14,570 nucleotides of DNA, taken from positions 1 to 14,570 of the forward strand of contig JAJFIN010000459.1 in NCBI GenBank assembly GCA_021774955.1. The letters run 5' to 3'. This document shows positions 1-6,684 of this stretch, in pieces (the first letter of the stretch is position 1; each line of letters starts with the position of its first letter). Under the pieces are notes generated by a model. The model was not told the DNA's origin and searched no databases. It was given only the letters and a program-made list of their open reading frames with translations. Source of the stretch: Alphaproteobacteria bacterium (GTDB lineage Bacteria > Pseudomonadota > Alphaproteobacteria > M2410). A program made the position numbers and the translations under genes.

Positions 1-2
1 GC

Positions 3-1262
3 GCCCAAGAAGCCAGCACCCGCTTCCGCGAAGAAACCGAAGCCGCTTCAGACCATTCGGTTGAGGCCGCTCAAAACATTGTCATCGCCGCCGAACGCGC
101 GCAAAGCCTGGCCGAAGATGCCCGCCTCTCGCTTGATGCCGAGGCCGACAAAGCCCGCACTGCCATCGAGGAGCAAGCCCGCTTCGCCAAAGAAATGTTC
201 AACGGCATCATCGCCTCGACCCAGAACAGTTTTGCCAACAATACGGACGAACTCAAAAAACGGCTCGAAGACGAACGTGCCGCCATCGAAACCCACCTTG
301 CCGCAACCAGTGCCTCAGCACGTGATGCCTTGAGTTCTCAAGCGCAAGAAACCATGGCCGCCGTTGAAAAAGCCTCCAGCGCCATCAATGAGGCCGGTGC
401 TGCCATGTCAACGACGCTCGAACAGTTGGACAAAGTCACCACCTCGAGCAGCGATACATTGACCCGCGCGGCGCAAACCATCGAGGAGCGCGTGGCGCGT
501 CTCCCAGAATCTGCTGATGCAACGGCCGAAAAAATTCGCGCTGTCCTCGATGAAGAGCTTAGCGCTTTTGGTCAGCTTGCGGATGAAGCCACCAAAAAGA
601 TCCAAAACTTGGCGGCAGCCTATGAGCAATATGTAGCGTCGAATCTCAAAGCGTCTGCCCTACCACAACAAGCAGGTGAGACCCGCGACAAAACTTCACC
701 GTCTCGCCTCGGCGCACCAGACATGATCAGGCGCTTGTCAGAGCAGCTGAGCCGCACGCGACCCGGTACCGAGGAGGACCGCAAAGCCAAGAGCGAATGG
801 GGCTGGGCGGAATTGCTCGCCTCCATCGACGAGGGTGAAACCGAGAATGCGACAGAGAATAAATCTAGATTGCCGACCCCAGAACCGTCGCGCGATGCTG
901 ACGACACCTCTTCGCTTCATATTTTTGAGACCCTGCAATCGCTGGCCATCGATCTTGACAGATCATTGGAAGATAACCCACCACCAGAACTTCTCCGGCG
1001 CTACTTGAACGGCGAGCGCGGATTGTTCACCAAAAGGCTAGCTGCGCTCACCAGCAGCGAGATGGCCCAGAAGATCAATGACCGCTATTTGGAAGACAAT
1101 GCTTTTCGCAATAACGTCAATCAATATATCGAGAAGTTCGAAACCGTCCTCGCTGATGCGGTTAAAGAAGATCGCGAAAACATCCTTATGGATACTTTCT
1201 TGAGCTCCAATACCGGCCGCGTCTATCTCATGCTCGGCAGCGCCGTTGGGCATTTTGGTTGA
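3..1262 (+). CDS. C-terminal part of a long coiled-coil protein, possible polarity/cell-envelope scaffold
   Basis: The reading frame is open from the left edge, so the true start lies outside and 419 residues are visible. Residues 1 to about 215 are rich in Ala, Glu, Lys, Gln and Ser with a heptad-like pattern, as in long coiled coils that databases label apolipoprotein-like or kinesin-like. A Pro/Ser/Asp/Glu-rich, probably disordered linker follows (about 216-300). The last roughly 115 residues form a compact, mostly helical block that ends in RVYLMLGSAVGHFG. This layout (coil, disordered linker, conserved C-terminal helical block) recalls alphaproteobacterial polarity scaffolds such as TipN or the growth-pole-ring protein. 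That link is from memory of the architecture, not from an alignment, so the function is unproven. The stop is TGA at 1260, and the next gene starts 30 bases later in the same direction, so they may share a transcript. The missing N-terminus, where membrane segments would be expected, prevents a firm call. Confidence 0.7.
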   Translation, partial: AQEASTRFREETEAASDHSVEAAQNIVIAAERAQSLAEDARLSLDAEADKARTAIEEQARFAKEMFNGIIASTQNSFANNTDELKKRLEDERAAIETHLAATSASARDALSSQAQETMAAVEKASSAINEAGAAMSTTLEQLDKVTTSSSDTLTRAAQTIEERVARLPESADATAEKIRAVLDEELSAFGQLADEATKKIQNLAAAYEQYVASNLKASALPQQAGETRDKTSPSRLGAPDMIRRLSEQLSRTRPGTEEDRKAKSEWGWAELLASIDEGETENATENKSRLPTPEPSRDADDTSSLHIFETLQSLAIDLDRSLEDNPPPELLRRYLNGERGLFTKRLAALTSSEMAQKINDRYLEDNAFRNNVNQYIEKFETVLADAVKEDRENILMDTFLSSNTGRVYLMLGSAVGHFG

Positions 1263-1292
1263 GAATCTTAGAAATACACACGAGGACAAACC

Positions 1293-2390
1293 ATGCCAAC
1301 TGACACCCACTCTGCCGAATACTTCTCAGCGGATTATCCAGAAGCCCGGCAAAAGTTTTTAGATCAGGCAAAGCGCATCGGCGCCTCTCTCGATCACCGC
1401 TTGAACCCCAAAGCCAAGGGCCCCGACGGCGGTGACCTTTACACCGATGTCGCGCGCATTGGGCCGGACAATGCAAGCAAAGTCCTCACGATCATCTCCG
1501 GCACCCATGGCAATGAGGGATTTTGCGGCTCCGGCTGCCAGGTTGGCTATATCGCCAATAGCCTGCACGAGGCGCGCGCCGACGACACCGCCATCGTCTT
1601 TGTCCACGCGATTAACCCTTACGGCTTTGCCCATATCCGGCGGGTCACCGAAGACAATGTTGATATCAACCGTAACTTTGTCGATCACAGTGCTCCCTAC
1701 CCGGACAATGAAGCCTATCACGAGCTTCACCAATACGCCGTGCCGGATAAATGGGCCGATGGCGGTCGCGAGGCGGCCGACGCAAAGCTCAAGGAATATG
1801 GTGAGACCCATGGCGCCATGGCTTTGCAAACAGCTATGTCGGCTGGTCAATATTCTCACCCCCATGGCATCTTCTTTGGCGGCAATGCGCCAACTTGGTC
1901 GAATGAAACCTTACGCTCGATCATCGATGATCACATGGCTGACGCAGATCACGCCGCGCTGATTGACTTTCATACCGGCCTGGGGCCGAACGGCCATGGC
2001 GAACTGATCCTCAATGGTGATTTCCATGGCTCCTATGCGCGCGCGCAAAGCTGGTACAATGATGAAGTGACAAGTTTTGAAGACGGCACATCGACATCGG
2101 CCAAACTCACCGGTATGATCTGTTACGCCTTTCTGGATGTCCTATCGCCAGAACAACTCACCGGCATCGCCGTTGAATATGGCACCTATGACGTGGTGAC
2201 AGTTTTAACCGCCATGCGCTTTGACAATTGGATCAACCTCAACGAAGAACCTGGTAGCCCGCTTTGGATCGAAGGCAAAAAAGCCATTCGCGACGCGCTT
2301 TATTGCGACAATGATGAATGGAAGCAAAAGGTTTGGGACCGCGCTGTCTGGACGCTCGAGCAAACCTATGCCGGGCTTGCGACTGTGTGA
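1293..2390 (+). CDS. DUF2817 / M14-like zinc metallopeptidase
   Basis: 365 residues. It belongs to the DUF2817 group of the M14 carboxypeptidase / succinylglutamate desuccinylase fold; the substrate is unknown and may be a peptide or N-acyl amino acid. Visible active-site pieces come in the expected order: SGTHGNEG near residue 69, with H72 and E75 as the first two zinc ligands; DINRNF at 124-129, with R127 as the likely substrate-carboxylate ligand; DFHTGLG at 225-231, with H227 as third zinc ligand; and VEYGTYD at 294-300, where E295 is the likely catalytic glutamate. There is no signal peptide or membrane segment, so it is probably cytosolic. The ATG is well supported by GAGGA at 1282-1286, six bases upstream. 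The family assignment is strong and the precise reaction is open. All expected catalytic residues are present, so the enzyme is probably active. Confidence 0.88.
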   Translation: MPTDTHSAEYFSADYPEARQKFLDQAKRIGASLDHRLNPKAKGPDGGDLYTDVARIGPDNASKVLTIISGTHGNEGFCGSGCQVGYIANSLHEARADDTAIVFVHAINPYGFAHIRRVTEDNVDINRNFVDHSAPYPDNEAYHELHQYAVPDKWADGGREAADAKLKEYGETHGAMALQTAMSAGQYSHPHGIFFGGNAPTWSNETLRSIIDDHMADADHAALIDFHTGLGPNGHGELILNGDFHGSYARAQSWYNDEVTSFEDGTSTSAKLTGMICYAFLDVLSPEQLTGIAVEYGTYDVVTVLTAMRFDNWINLNEEPGSPLWIEGKKAIRDALYCDNDEWKQKVWDRAVWTLEQTYAGLATV

Positions 2391-2511
2391 CAACAAGCAC
2401 GGTCAAGCGAGCACAACAGAACGGCGGCTTGTGCCGTCGATCTCAATAGCTAAACTAGTCCAATAAACAATGCCTGCAAAAAATGCAGCACCGAGAAAAA
2501 GGGAAAATGGA

Positions 2512-3648
2512 ATGACGAGCCAAGAAACCGGCCTACAAATGCGCACCCTCATCAAGGCAGAGGGCACATTAGAGATTTCACTCATAGAACGCCCGATCCC
2601 TGAGCCTGGCCCCGATGAGATCGTCATCCGGGTCGAAGCCTCACCGATCAACCCATCGGACTTGGGTCTTTTGTTCGGCGTGGCCGATATGACGACCGCA
2701 GAATTTTCCGGCACGCCTGATAGCCCCGTTGTCACGGCGAAGGTGCCTGAAAAACTGATGCGTGCCATGGCCGGACGTGTCGATCAATCTTTACCCGTCG
2801 GCAATGAAGGCGCGGGCACGGTCATCAGCGCTGGCGCGTCCGGTGCGGCTCAAGCACTGATGGGCAAAACCGTCGCGGCCTTTGGTGGCTCTATGTATTC
2901 GCAATACCGTAAAGTCAAAGCAGCAGAGGTTTTACCCCTCACTGAAGGCACGACCGCAAGAGAGGGCGCCTCTTGCTTCGTTAATCCGCTTACATCTCTT
3001 TGCATGACCGAGGCCATGCGCCGCGAAGGCCATACCGCCCTTGTCCACACGGCTGCGGCGTCGAACCTCGGGCAAATGCTCAACAAGATCTGCATTGCCG
3101 ATGGCATTCCGCTGGTCAACATTGTCCGCAAACAAGAGCAAGAAGACCTATTGCGGGATCTTGGTGCTAAATATGTTTGCAACTCAAGCAAAGACAGCTT
3201 TATGAGCGATCTCACCGAGGCCTTAGTCGAAACCGGTGCGACCATCGCCTTCGACGCCACCGGCGGCGGTGATTTGGCCAGCCGGATCCTGACTTGTATG
3301 GAAGCCGCCGCCAATAAAACCGCAACAGAATATAGCCGTTACGGTTCGACCAAGTTTAAGCAGGTGTATATTTACGGTGGGCTTGACCGCAACCCAACCA
3401 CGCTCACCCGAGCGTTTGGTTTTTCCTGGAGCCTTTCAGGGTTTCTCCTGCCACCCTATCTCGAGAAGATCGGCCCAGAAGCAGCGGGTAAACTCCGCGC
3501 GCGCGTCGCGGCAGAGATCAAAACCACCTTCGCCAGTCACTATACAAAGGAGGTCTCATTAGCCGAGGCGCTAACTCCAGAAGCCATGATGGTCTATGGC
3601 AAACAAGCGACGGGTGAAAAGTATTTGATTAATCCGAATAAGGATTAA
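2512..3648 (+). CDS. Zinc-independent MDR-family oxidoreductase (quinone reductase-like)
   Basis: 378 residues from the ATG at 2512. That start is preferred over the in-frame ATG at 2470 because AGGGA lies just upstream (around 2500) while nothing like a ribosome site precedes 2470. The N-terminal half is a GroES-like domain (IVIRVEASPINPSDLG, then NEGAGTV), typical of medium-chain dehydrogenase/reductases. The Rossmann half has the nucleotide-binding turn at about residues 179-189 (HTAAASNLGQM), a divergent version of the AxxGxxG quinone-reductase motif, followed by LLRDLGAKYVCN and FDATGGGDLA. The cysteine cluster of the structural zinc lobe of alcohol dehydrogenases is absent, so it likely reduces an activated double bond or quinone with NAD(P)H without zinc. 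The substrate cannot be told from sequence. It lies 121 bases after the peptidase gene, a gap in which no other feature was found. Confidence 0.85.
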   Translation: MTSQETGLQMRTLIKAEGTLEISLIERPIPEPGPDEIVIRVEASPINPSDLGLLFGVADMTTAEFSGTPDSPVVTAKVPEKLMRAMAGRVDQSLPVGNEGAGTVISAGASGAAQALMGKTVAAFGGSMYSQYRKVKAAEVLPLTEGTTAREGASCFVNPLTSLCMTEAMRREGHTALVHTAAASNLGQMLNKICIADGIPLVNIVRKQEQEDLLRDLGAKYVCNSSKDSFMSDLTEALVETGATIAFDATGGGDLASRILTCMEAAANKTATEYSRYGSTKFKQVYIYGGLDRNPTTLTRAFGFSWSLSGFLLPPYLEKIGPEAAGKLRARVAAEIKTTFASHYTKEVSLAEALTPEAMMVYGKQATGEKYLINPNKD

Positions 3649-3718
3649 TAGGAAAAAGTTGTTCAAGACGAGCTACGATCTCGTTCCCATCGGAAATTGC
3701 ACCTCCCACTCTTCCGTT

Positions 3719-3755
3719 ATCCTGAGGAGGATGTGCAACATCCGTCTCGAAGGAT
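3719..3755 (+). repeat. REP-like intergenic palindrome, unit 1
   Basis: The arm ATCCTGAGGAG (3719-3729) is followed by a 13-base core, GATGT-GCA-ACATC (3730-3742), and the arm CGTCTCGAAGGAT (3743-3755). The core is itself a perfect 5-bp stem with a 3-base loop. The reverse complement of the unit has the same arms as unit 2 at 3779-3814 but a different core. Such elements are common between genes in alphaproteobacteria, where they can form transcript hairpins. Confidence 0.8.
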
Positions 3756-3778
3756 AGAGGTTTCACCACTGCCATACC

Positions 3779-3814
3779 TCCTTCGAGACGCCGCCGTTGG
3801 CGGCTCCTCAGGAT
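3779..3814 (-). repeat. REP-like intergenic palindrome, unit 2 (inverted copy)
   Basis: The arm TCCTTCGAGACG (3779-3790) is followed by the 13-base core CCGCC-GTT-GGCGG (3791-3803) and the arm CTCCTCAGGAT (3804-3814). It is the inverted copy of unit 1, 23 bases away, so the pair can also fold into one larger hairpin. The core differs in sequence from unit 1 but keeps the same 5-bp stem and 3-base loop. Confidence 0.8.
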
Positions 3815-3875
3815 GACGCTGGAGTGTGTCTATTTGAACTATTCAATAGAAAAGGCGCCTAAAGTATTCTACTTT

Positions 3876-3886
3876 GGTTCGAGACG
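3876..3886 (+). repeat. Lone arm of the intergenic palindrome (remnant)
   Basis: GGTTCGAGACG is identical to the left arm of the unit at 5219-5254. Here it is not followed by a stem-forming 13-base core or the matching right arm. It may be a decayed copy, or an 11-base match by chance; the proximity of other copies favours decay. Confidence 0.35.
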
Positions 3887-3987
3887 GACACCCGGTTTTC
3901 ACTTTTCGTCGAAATGCACTAGAATGGAGTTTGGTCGCTCAAGTTGATTGGTAAGCATCTGTATTTTTGGGGCAGTTCGGGGATTTT

Positions 3988-5184
3988 GTGCGCGTAAAGT
4001 TAAAGCATATCGTACTTTCGCTATGGTTTGTATGGGTAAACCTTGTGCAAGCGCACGCCCAAGAAACCGACCCAATAGCAAAACCAACTCCCACTCCTCT
4101 GGAAATCTTTGAAACTAAAGTGGATCAAGCCGCCGAGAAGGACGACTTTGTTGGCCTTGCTCTGGCCGTCGTCAAAGATGGCGAGATCGTTCTGATCAAA
4201 ACCTATGGCACGGTAGAGGTAAACAAAAGCGAACCGGTTACCGAACGTACGTCGTTTCGCATCGCCTCTCTTTCCAAAGGTTTCGCGGCGACATTGGCTG
4301 GCTTGCTGGTCGAAGAAGGAAAGTTAGATTGGTCGACAAAAGTTGCTCCCATCGTGCCGACCTTTCACTTAAAAAAACCGCAGCAGACGAATAAGGTGGT
4401 TGTGCGTGACATTCTAAGTCATCGCGTCGGACTCCCCCCATACGCCTATGACAATCTTTTAGAGGCCAACAAATTGCCTTCGGAAATCTTGGGGCGTTAT
4501 CAAGAAGTTGATATGACTTGCGACGTGAGCACTTGTTACGCCTACCAGAATGTGGCGTTTAACATGATCGCTGACGTCATCGAATATGCCGATGGCAGGC
4601 CCTATACCCAATCGATGAGATCGCGCATTTTTAAGCCTCTGGGTATGAACGCCTCTTTAGGGGATGAAGCGCTACTCGCCGCAGAAAGTTGGGCCCGCCC
4701 ACATGTCCGTGGGCGGAACAAAAAATTACGGGTCACCAGAACCAGCATGGGGTATTACCGCGTTCCAGCCGCCGGGGGGGTCAATGCCAATATCATCGAC
4801 ATGGCCATCTGGCTCGACGCGCAGATGGGTGGTGCGCCTGAAGTGCTTTCGCCTGAGCTTTTAGACAACCTTCATGCACCCGCCGTGGAGACCGAAACAG
4901 AAACTTATCGCAGTAAAACGCTGCGCCGACGCCTTCGCTCGTCGTCTTATGGATTAGGCTGGCGGATCTATGATTATTCCGGCCACACGGTGATCAATCA
5001 TAGCGGGTCGGTCAGAGGCACGATGGCGCAGATCGCCTTTCTCCCAGACCAGAACATTGGCATCGTTATTCTAGCCAACTCCTATGCCCGCAGAACCTGG
5101 CGCATTTTGCCCACCTTCCTTGATACTCAACTGGGAATTAAGGAAAGAGACTGGCTTTTGTTGAAGACTAAAAAAACGGGTTGA
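3988..5184 (+). CDS. Secreted serine hydrolase, beta-lactamase / PBP class C family
   Basis: 398 residues from the GTG at 3988, preferred over a TTG at 3967 because it gives a clean signal peptide (MRVKLKHIVLSLWFVW, cleavage after AHA about residue 24) and has GGGGA 4 bases upstream. The mature protein should be periplasmic or secreted. The three active-site motifs of the family are present in order: SLSK at 94-97 (nucleophile Ser, general-base Lys), YQN at 186-188, and HSG at 338-340 in place of the KTG box. HSG is usual for the esterase, D-aminopeptidase and EstB-like members, so a hydrolase acting on peptides or esters is as likely as a true beta-lactamase, and a resistance role should not be assumed. 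The gene stands alone on its strand between two repeat-rich gaps. A Cys pair near 178 and 183 might form a disulfide. The C-terminus ends in a basic tail with no obvious anchor. Confidence 0.87.
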   Translation: MRVKLKHIVLSLWFVWVNLVQAHAQETDPIAKPTPTPLEIFETKVDQAAEKDDFVGLALAVVKDGEIVLIKTYGTVEVNKSEPVTERTSFRIASLSKGFAATLAGLLVEEGKLDWSTKVAPIVPTFHLKKPQQTNKVVVRDILSHRVGLPPYAYDNLLEANKLPSEILGRYQEVDMTCDVSTCYAYQNVAFNMIADVIEYADGRPYTQSMRSRIFKPLGMNASLGDEALLAAESWARPHVRGRNKKLRVTRTSMGYYRVPAAGGVNANIIDMAIWLDAQMGGAPEVLSPELLDNLHAPAVETETETYRSKTLRRRLRSSSYGLGWRIYDYSGHTVINHSGSVRGTMAQIAFLPDQNIGIVILANSYARRTWRILPTFLDTQLGIKERDWLLLKTKKTG

Positions 5185-5218
5185 GGGGTGGTTGAAAAAG
5201 CAGGGAGTGTACCACCCC
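5185..5218 (+). terminator. Stem-loop directly after the serine hydrolase stop codon
   Basis: GGGGTGGT (5185-5192) pairs perfectly with ACCACCCC (5211-5218) around an 18-base loop, starting at the base after the TGA stop. The stem is strong, but no T run follows: the next bases open the adjoining palindrome. It is therefore a terminator-like or 3'-stabilising hairpin rather than a classic intrinsic terminator. Confidence 0.45.
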
Positions 5219-5254
5219 GGTTCGAGACGCGGCTTTCAGCCGCCCTCACCATGA
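5219..5254 (+). repeat. REP-like intergenic palindrome, third unit (variant arms)
   Basis: The arm GGTTCGAGACG (5219-5229) is followed by the 13-base core CGGCT-TTC-AGCCG (5230-5242) and the arm CCCTCACCATGA (5243-5254). The architecture matches the units at 3719 and 3779: related arms around a 13-base core that forms a 5-bp stem and 3-base loop. The outer arms belong to the 'CTCACCATGA' variant. Confidence 0.75.
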
Positions 5255-5312
5255 CGGTTTTTCTAAGATCCAGGAAACTAAAGGCCGCGCGATGAAGCTT
5301 ACCCTGACTGTC

Positions 5313-5350
5313 ATCCCGCACAAACGAGTGAAACGAGTGCGATGCGGGAT
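5313..5350 (+). repeat. Intergenic palindrome of the 'GTCATCCCG' type
   Basis: ATCCCGCA (5313-5320) pairs perfectly with TGCGGGAT (5343-5350). The 22-base interior contains a tandem direct repeat, ACGAGTG-AA-ACGAGTG. The outer context (GTCATCCCG before, GGATCTAG after) resembles a widespread intergenic element of alphaproteobacteria. Confidence 0.65.
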
Positions 5351-5400
5351 CTAGTAAAAACAAAGTCCGCGGTCGGAAATCAGCGGCAACGTTTACTGGA

Positions 5401-5429
5401 CCCCGGATGTCGCTGGCGTTCCTCCGGGG
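5401..5429 (+). repeat. Intergenic palindrome of the 'CTGGACCCCGGA' type
   Basis: CCCCGGA (5401-5407) pairs with TCCGGGG (5423-5429) around a 15-base interior. The flanks (CTGGA before, GTGACA after) are the usual borders of this alphaproteobacterial element. The core differs from the units at 3719 and 5219, so it is a separate family or subfamily. Confidence 0.65.
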
Positions 5430-5511
5430 TGACAATTATTTATCGCGCATCAATCGATAGGAAATTGCGGCCCAACCAAAATCAAAAACTCTCTTCACCG
5501 CAGCTCGCTTT

Positions 5512-5554
5512 CCTTCTCAACCACCCGAAGGGCTACCATGGTTGAGAAAGGAAG
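5512..5554 (+). repeat. Intergenic palindrome with TTCTCAACCA arms
   Basis: TTCTCAACCA (5514-5523) and TGGTTGAGAA (5539-5548) form a perfect 10-bp stem. Similarity continues outward for several more bases with a one-base slip (CTTTCC against GGAAGC). The interior includes CCC-GAA-GGG, a small nested hairpin. It is a fourth hairpin type in the same gap. Confidence 0.65.
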
Positions 5555-5603
5555 CGGGGAAGCCCCAGCTTACGCGGTTATAGCTCGGTTATGAATTCCT
5601 TTA

Positions 5604-6044
5604 CTATTCCTGTACGGACGTTTTTCCCACCGCCTTCCTCTTGTGATAAGTCAGTGCCAGCTCAATAAAATGCGCCACCTCATCAACAGGAATGTCCTCA
5701 TCGTCGCGCAACAAGATGCAGCGATTGCCATCGTAGTCGAACCTATCGGGATACATCTCCCGGAATGTCGAGATCAATGAGGTTTGGCAGTGCACACAGA
5801 TGGTCGCGTAATCATCCTCTGGCCGCTTGTGCAGGCGAATGGTGGTTCCACTTTTTGGCTTTACCGTGAGATAGCTCGGCACACCCCATTTCAACACTTC
5901 CTGCACCTCACCAACGCCGTCGGTGCGCGCCGCGATATCCAAAATCATTCCACGCAGGGCCATCAAGCGCTTTCGCGACCTAGGTGGATAGGATTTGAAA
6001 ACAGCGGCCACGTCGGCATTTTCAATCTTTTGAGCTTTGGGCAC
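5604..6044 (-). CDS. DUF1801 domain protein
   Basis: 146 residues from a GTG start at 6044, with a purine-rich GGAGGAGAGGAAAG stretch just upstream as ribosome site. The sequence fits the DUF1801 (YdhG-like) fold over nearly its whole length: VLKWGVPSYL near residues 66-75, then the beta-rich centre with TTIRLHKRP and CVHCQTSL, and a helical C-terminus ending HFIELALTYHKR. Proteins of this family are small, cytosolic and of no settled biochemical role. No catalytic triad, metal site, signal peptide or membrane segment is visible. The gene diverges from the acetyltransferase gene across 88 bases, so the two may share a control region. Confidence 0.8.
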   Translation of the reverse strand: MPKAQKIENADVAAVFKSYPPRSRKRLMALRGMILDIAARTDGVGEVQEVLKWGVPSYLTVKPKSGTTIRLHKRPEDDYATICVHCQTSLISTFREMYPDRFDYDGNRCILLRDDEDIPVDEVAHFIELALTYHKRKAVGKTSVQE

Positions 6045-6132
6045 GATCTTTCCTCTCCTCCACCGCTATCATAACGGTAATCGACAAAATCCCCATTAGA
6101 TTTTTCCGCCTCTGAGCCTTATTCTACTGGCG

Positions 6133-6684
6133 ATGAAAGCGCAGATACGCATAGCTGAAACTCAAGACACTCGCGCTCTGTCCGCATTGGCCATAGAGAC
6201 TTATCGCGATGCTTTCGGTCACACCTTTAGCGAAAATGACCTTGACGCACACATTGAACAACACCTTTCGGAAACTTGCTTCTCCCAGATGTTGGGCGAG
6301 GATGTCATATACATCGCAATGTTCGATCAACGTCTCGTTGGATTTGGGTAATGCGGCACTTTTAACGAGGCGGATAGAAATATTGCATGTCCTGATCAAG
6401 AATTGCGACGGCTCTATGTTCACAAAGATTTTCAGAACAAGGGCATTGGTGAGCTGCTCTTGCACGCGGCCCTCGACCATCCAACCATGAAAACGGCAAG
6501 CAAGGTCTACTTGGATGTTTGGGAACAAAATCGCGACGCCATTCGGTTCTATCAACGGTTTGGTTTTTCGACGGTCGATAAACGCCGGTTTCAGATGCCT
6601 TCTGGCGCACTAGGGGATTACGACTTGATCATGATGCGGCCCGGTCGATCAGAAGGCGGATCGGTTCCGCAATCGAGAACTTAA
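6133..6684 (+). pseudogene. GNAT N-acetyltransferase interrupted by an in-frame TAA
   Basis: The frame from ATG 6133 encodes the start of a GNAT fold (MKAQIRIAETQDTRAL, later IYIAMFDQRLVGFG) and hits TAA at 6349-6351. In the same frame, with no shift, the protein resumes: CGTFNEADRN, then ELRRLYVHKDFQNKGIGELL. That is the beta4-alpha3 acetyl-CoA site with the QxxGxG signature (QNKGIG), followed by DVWEQNRDAIRFYQRFGF. Without the stop it would be one 183-residue enzyme of normal GNAT length. The lesion fits a C-to-T change of CAA (Gln) at codon 73. The downstream piece has only a TTG inside the motif and no good ribosome site, so it is unlikely to be a separate gene. The 3' end overlaps the convergent hexosaminidase gene (6629-6684), and the tail there is not typical GNAT sequence. 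A sequencing error or read-through remain possible. Confidence 0.8.

Larger units (their letters stand above)
3649..3987. other. Intergenic region with palindromic repeats before the serine hydrolase gene
   Basis: This 339-base gap holds two inverted copies of a REP-like palindrome (3719-3755 and 3779-3814), a lone matching arm (3876-3886) and a weak hairpin around 3830-3849 (CTATT and AATAG arms). The stretch 3890-3987 must contain the promoter and leader of the serine hydrolase gene, but no convincing -35/-10 pair could be named. No small gene with a plausible start and family signature was found. Confidence 0.6.
5185..5603. other. Intergenic region packed with palindromes
   Basis: No gene was recognised in this 419-base gap between the 3' ends of the serine hydrolase and DUF1801 genes. 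It holds a GC-rich stem right after the hydrolase stop and at least four further hairpins of different repeat families, listed separately. As the flanking genes converge, the hairpins may act as bidirectional transcript ends or mRNA stabilisers, which is inference. Confidence 0.6.

Noticed and set aside
1359..1865. Long open frame on the - strand inside the DUF2817 peptidase gene
   Set aside because: It is antisense to a gene with intact zinc-site motifs and its own protein has no recognisable family pattern, so it is a shadow frame.
2421..2437. ACGGC/GCCGT inverted repeat between the peptidase and MDR genes
   Set aside because: The stem is only 5 bp with a 7-base loop and no T run, which is expected by chance.
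3988..5184. Antibiotic-resistance beta-lactamase
   Set aside because: The family motifs SxxK, YxN and HxG fit the broad class C hydrolase/esterase group; HSG instead of KTG and the genomic context give no support for a resistance role.
3719..5554. CRISPR array
   Set aside because: The repeats are irregularly spaced palindromes of several types, not evenly spaced identical repeats with unique spacers, and no cas gene is present.
6124..6555. 143-codon - strand frame opposite the acetyltransferase
   Set aside because: The + strand shows clear GNAT motifs on both sides of the stop; the antisense protein has none.
6403..6684. Downstream half of the acetyltransferase as a separate small gene
   Set aside because: Its only start is a TTG within the acetyl-CoA motif region, with no ribosome site, and half a GNAT fold would not be stable.
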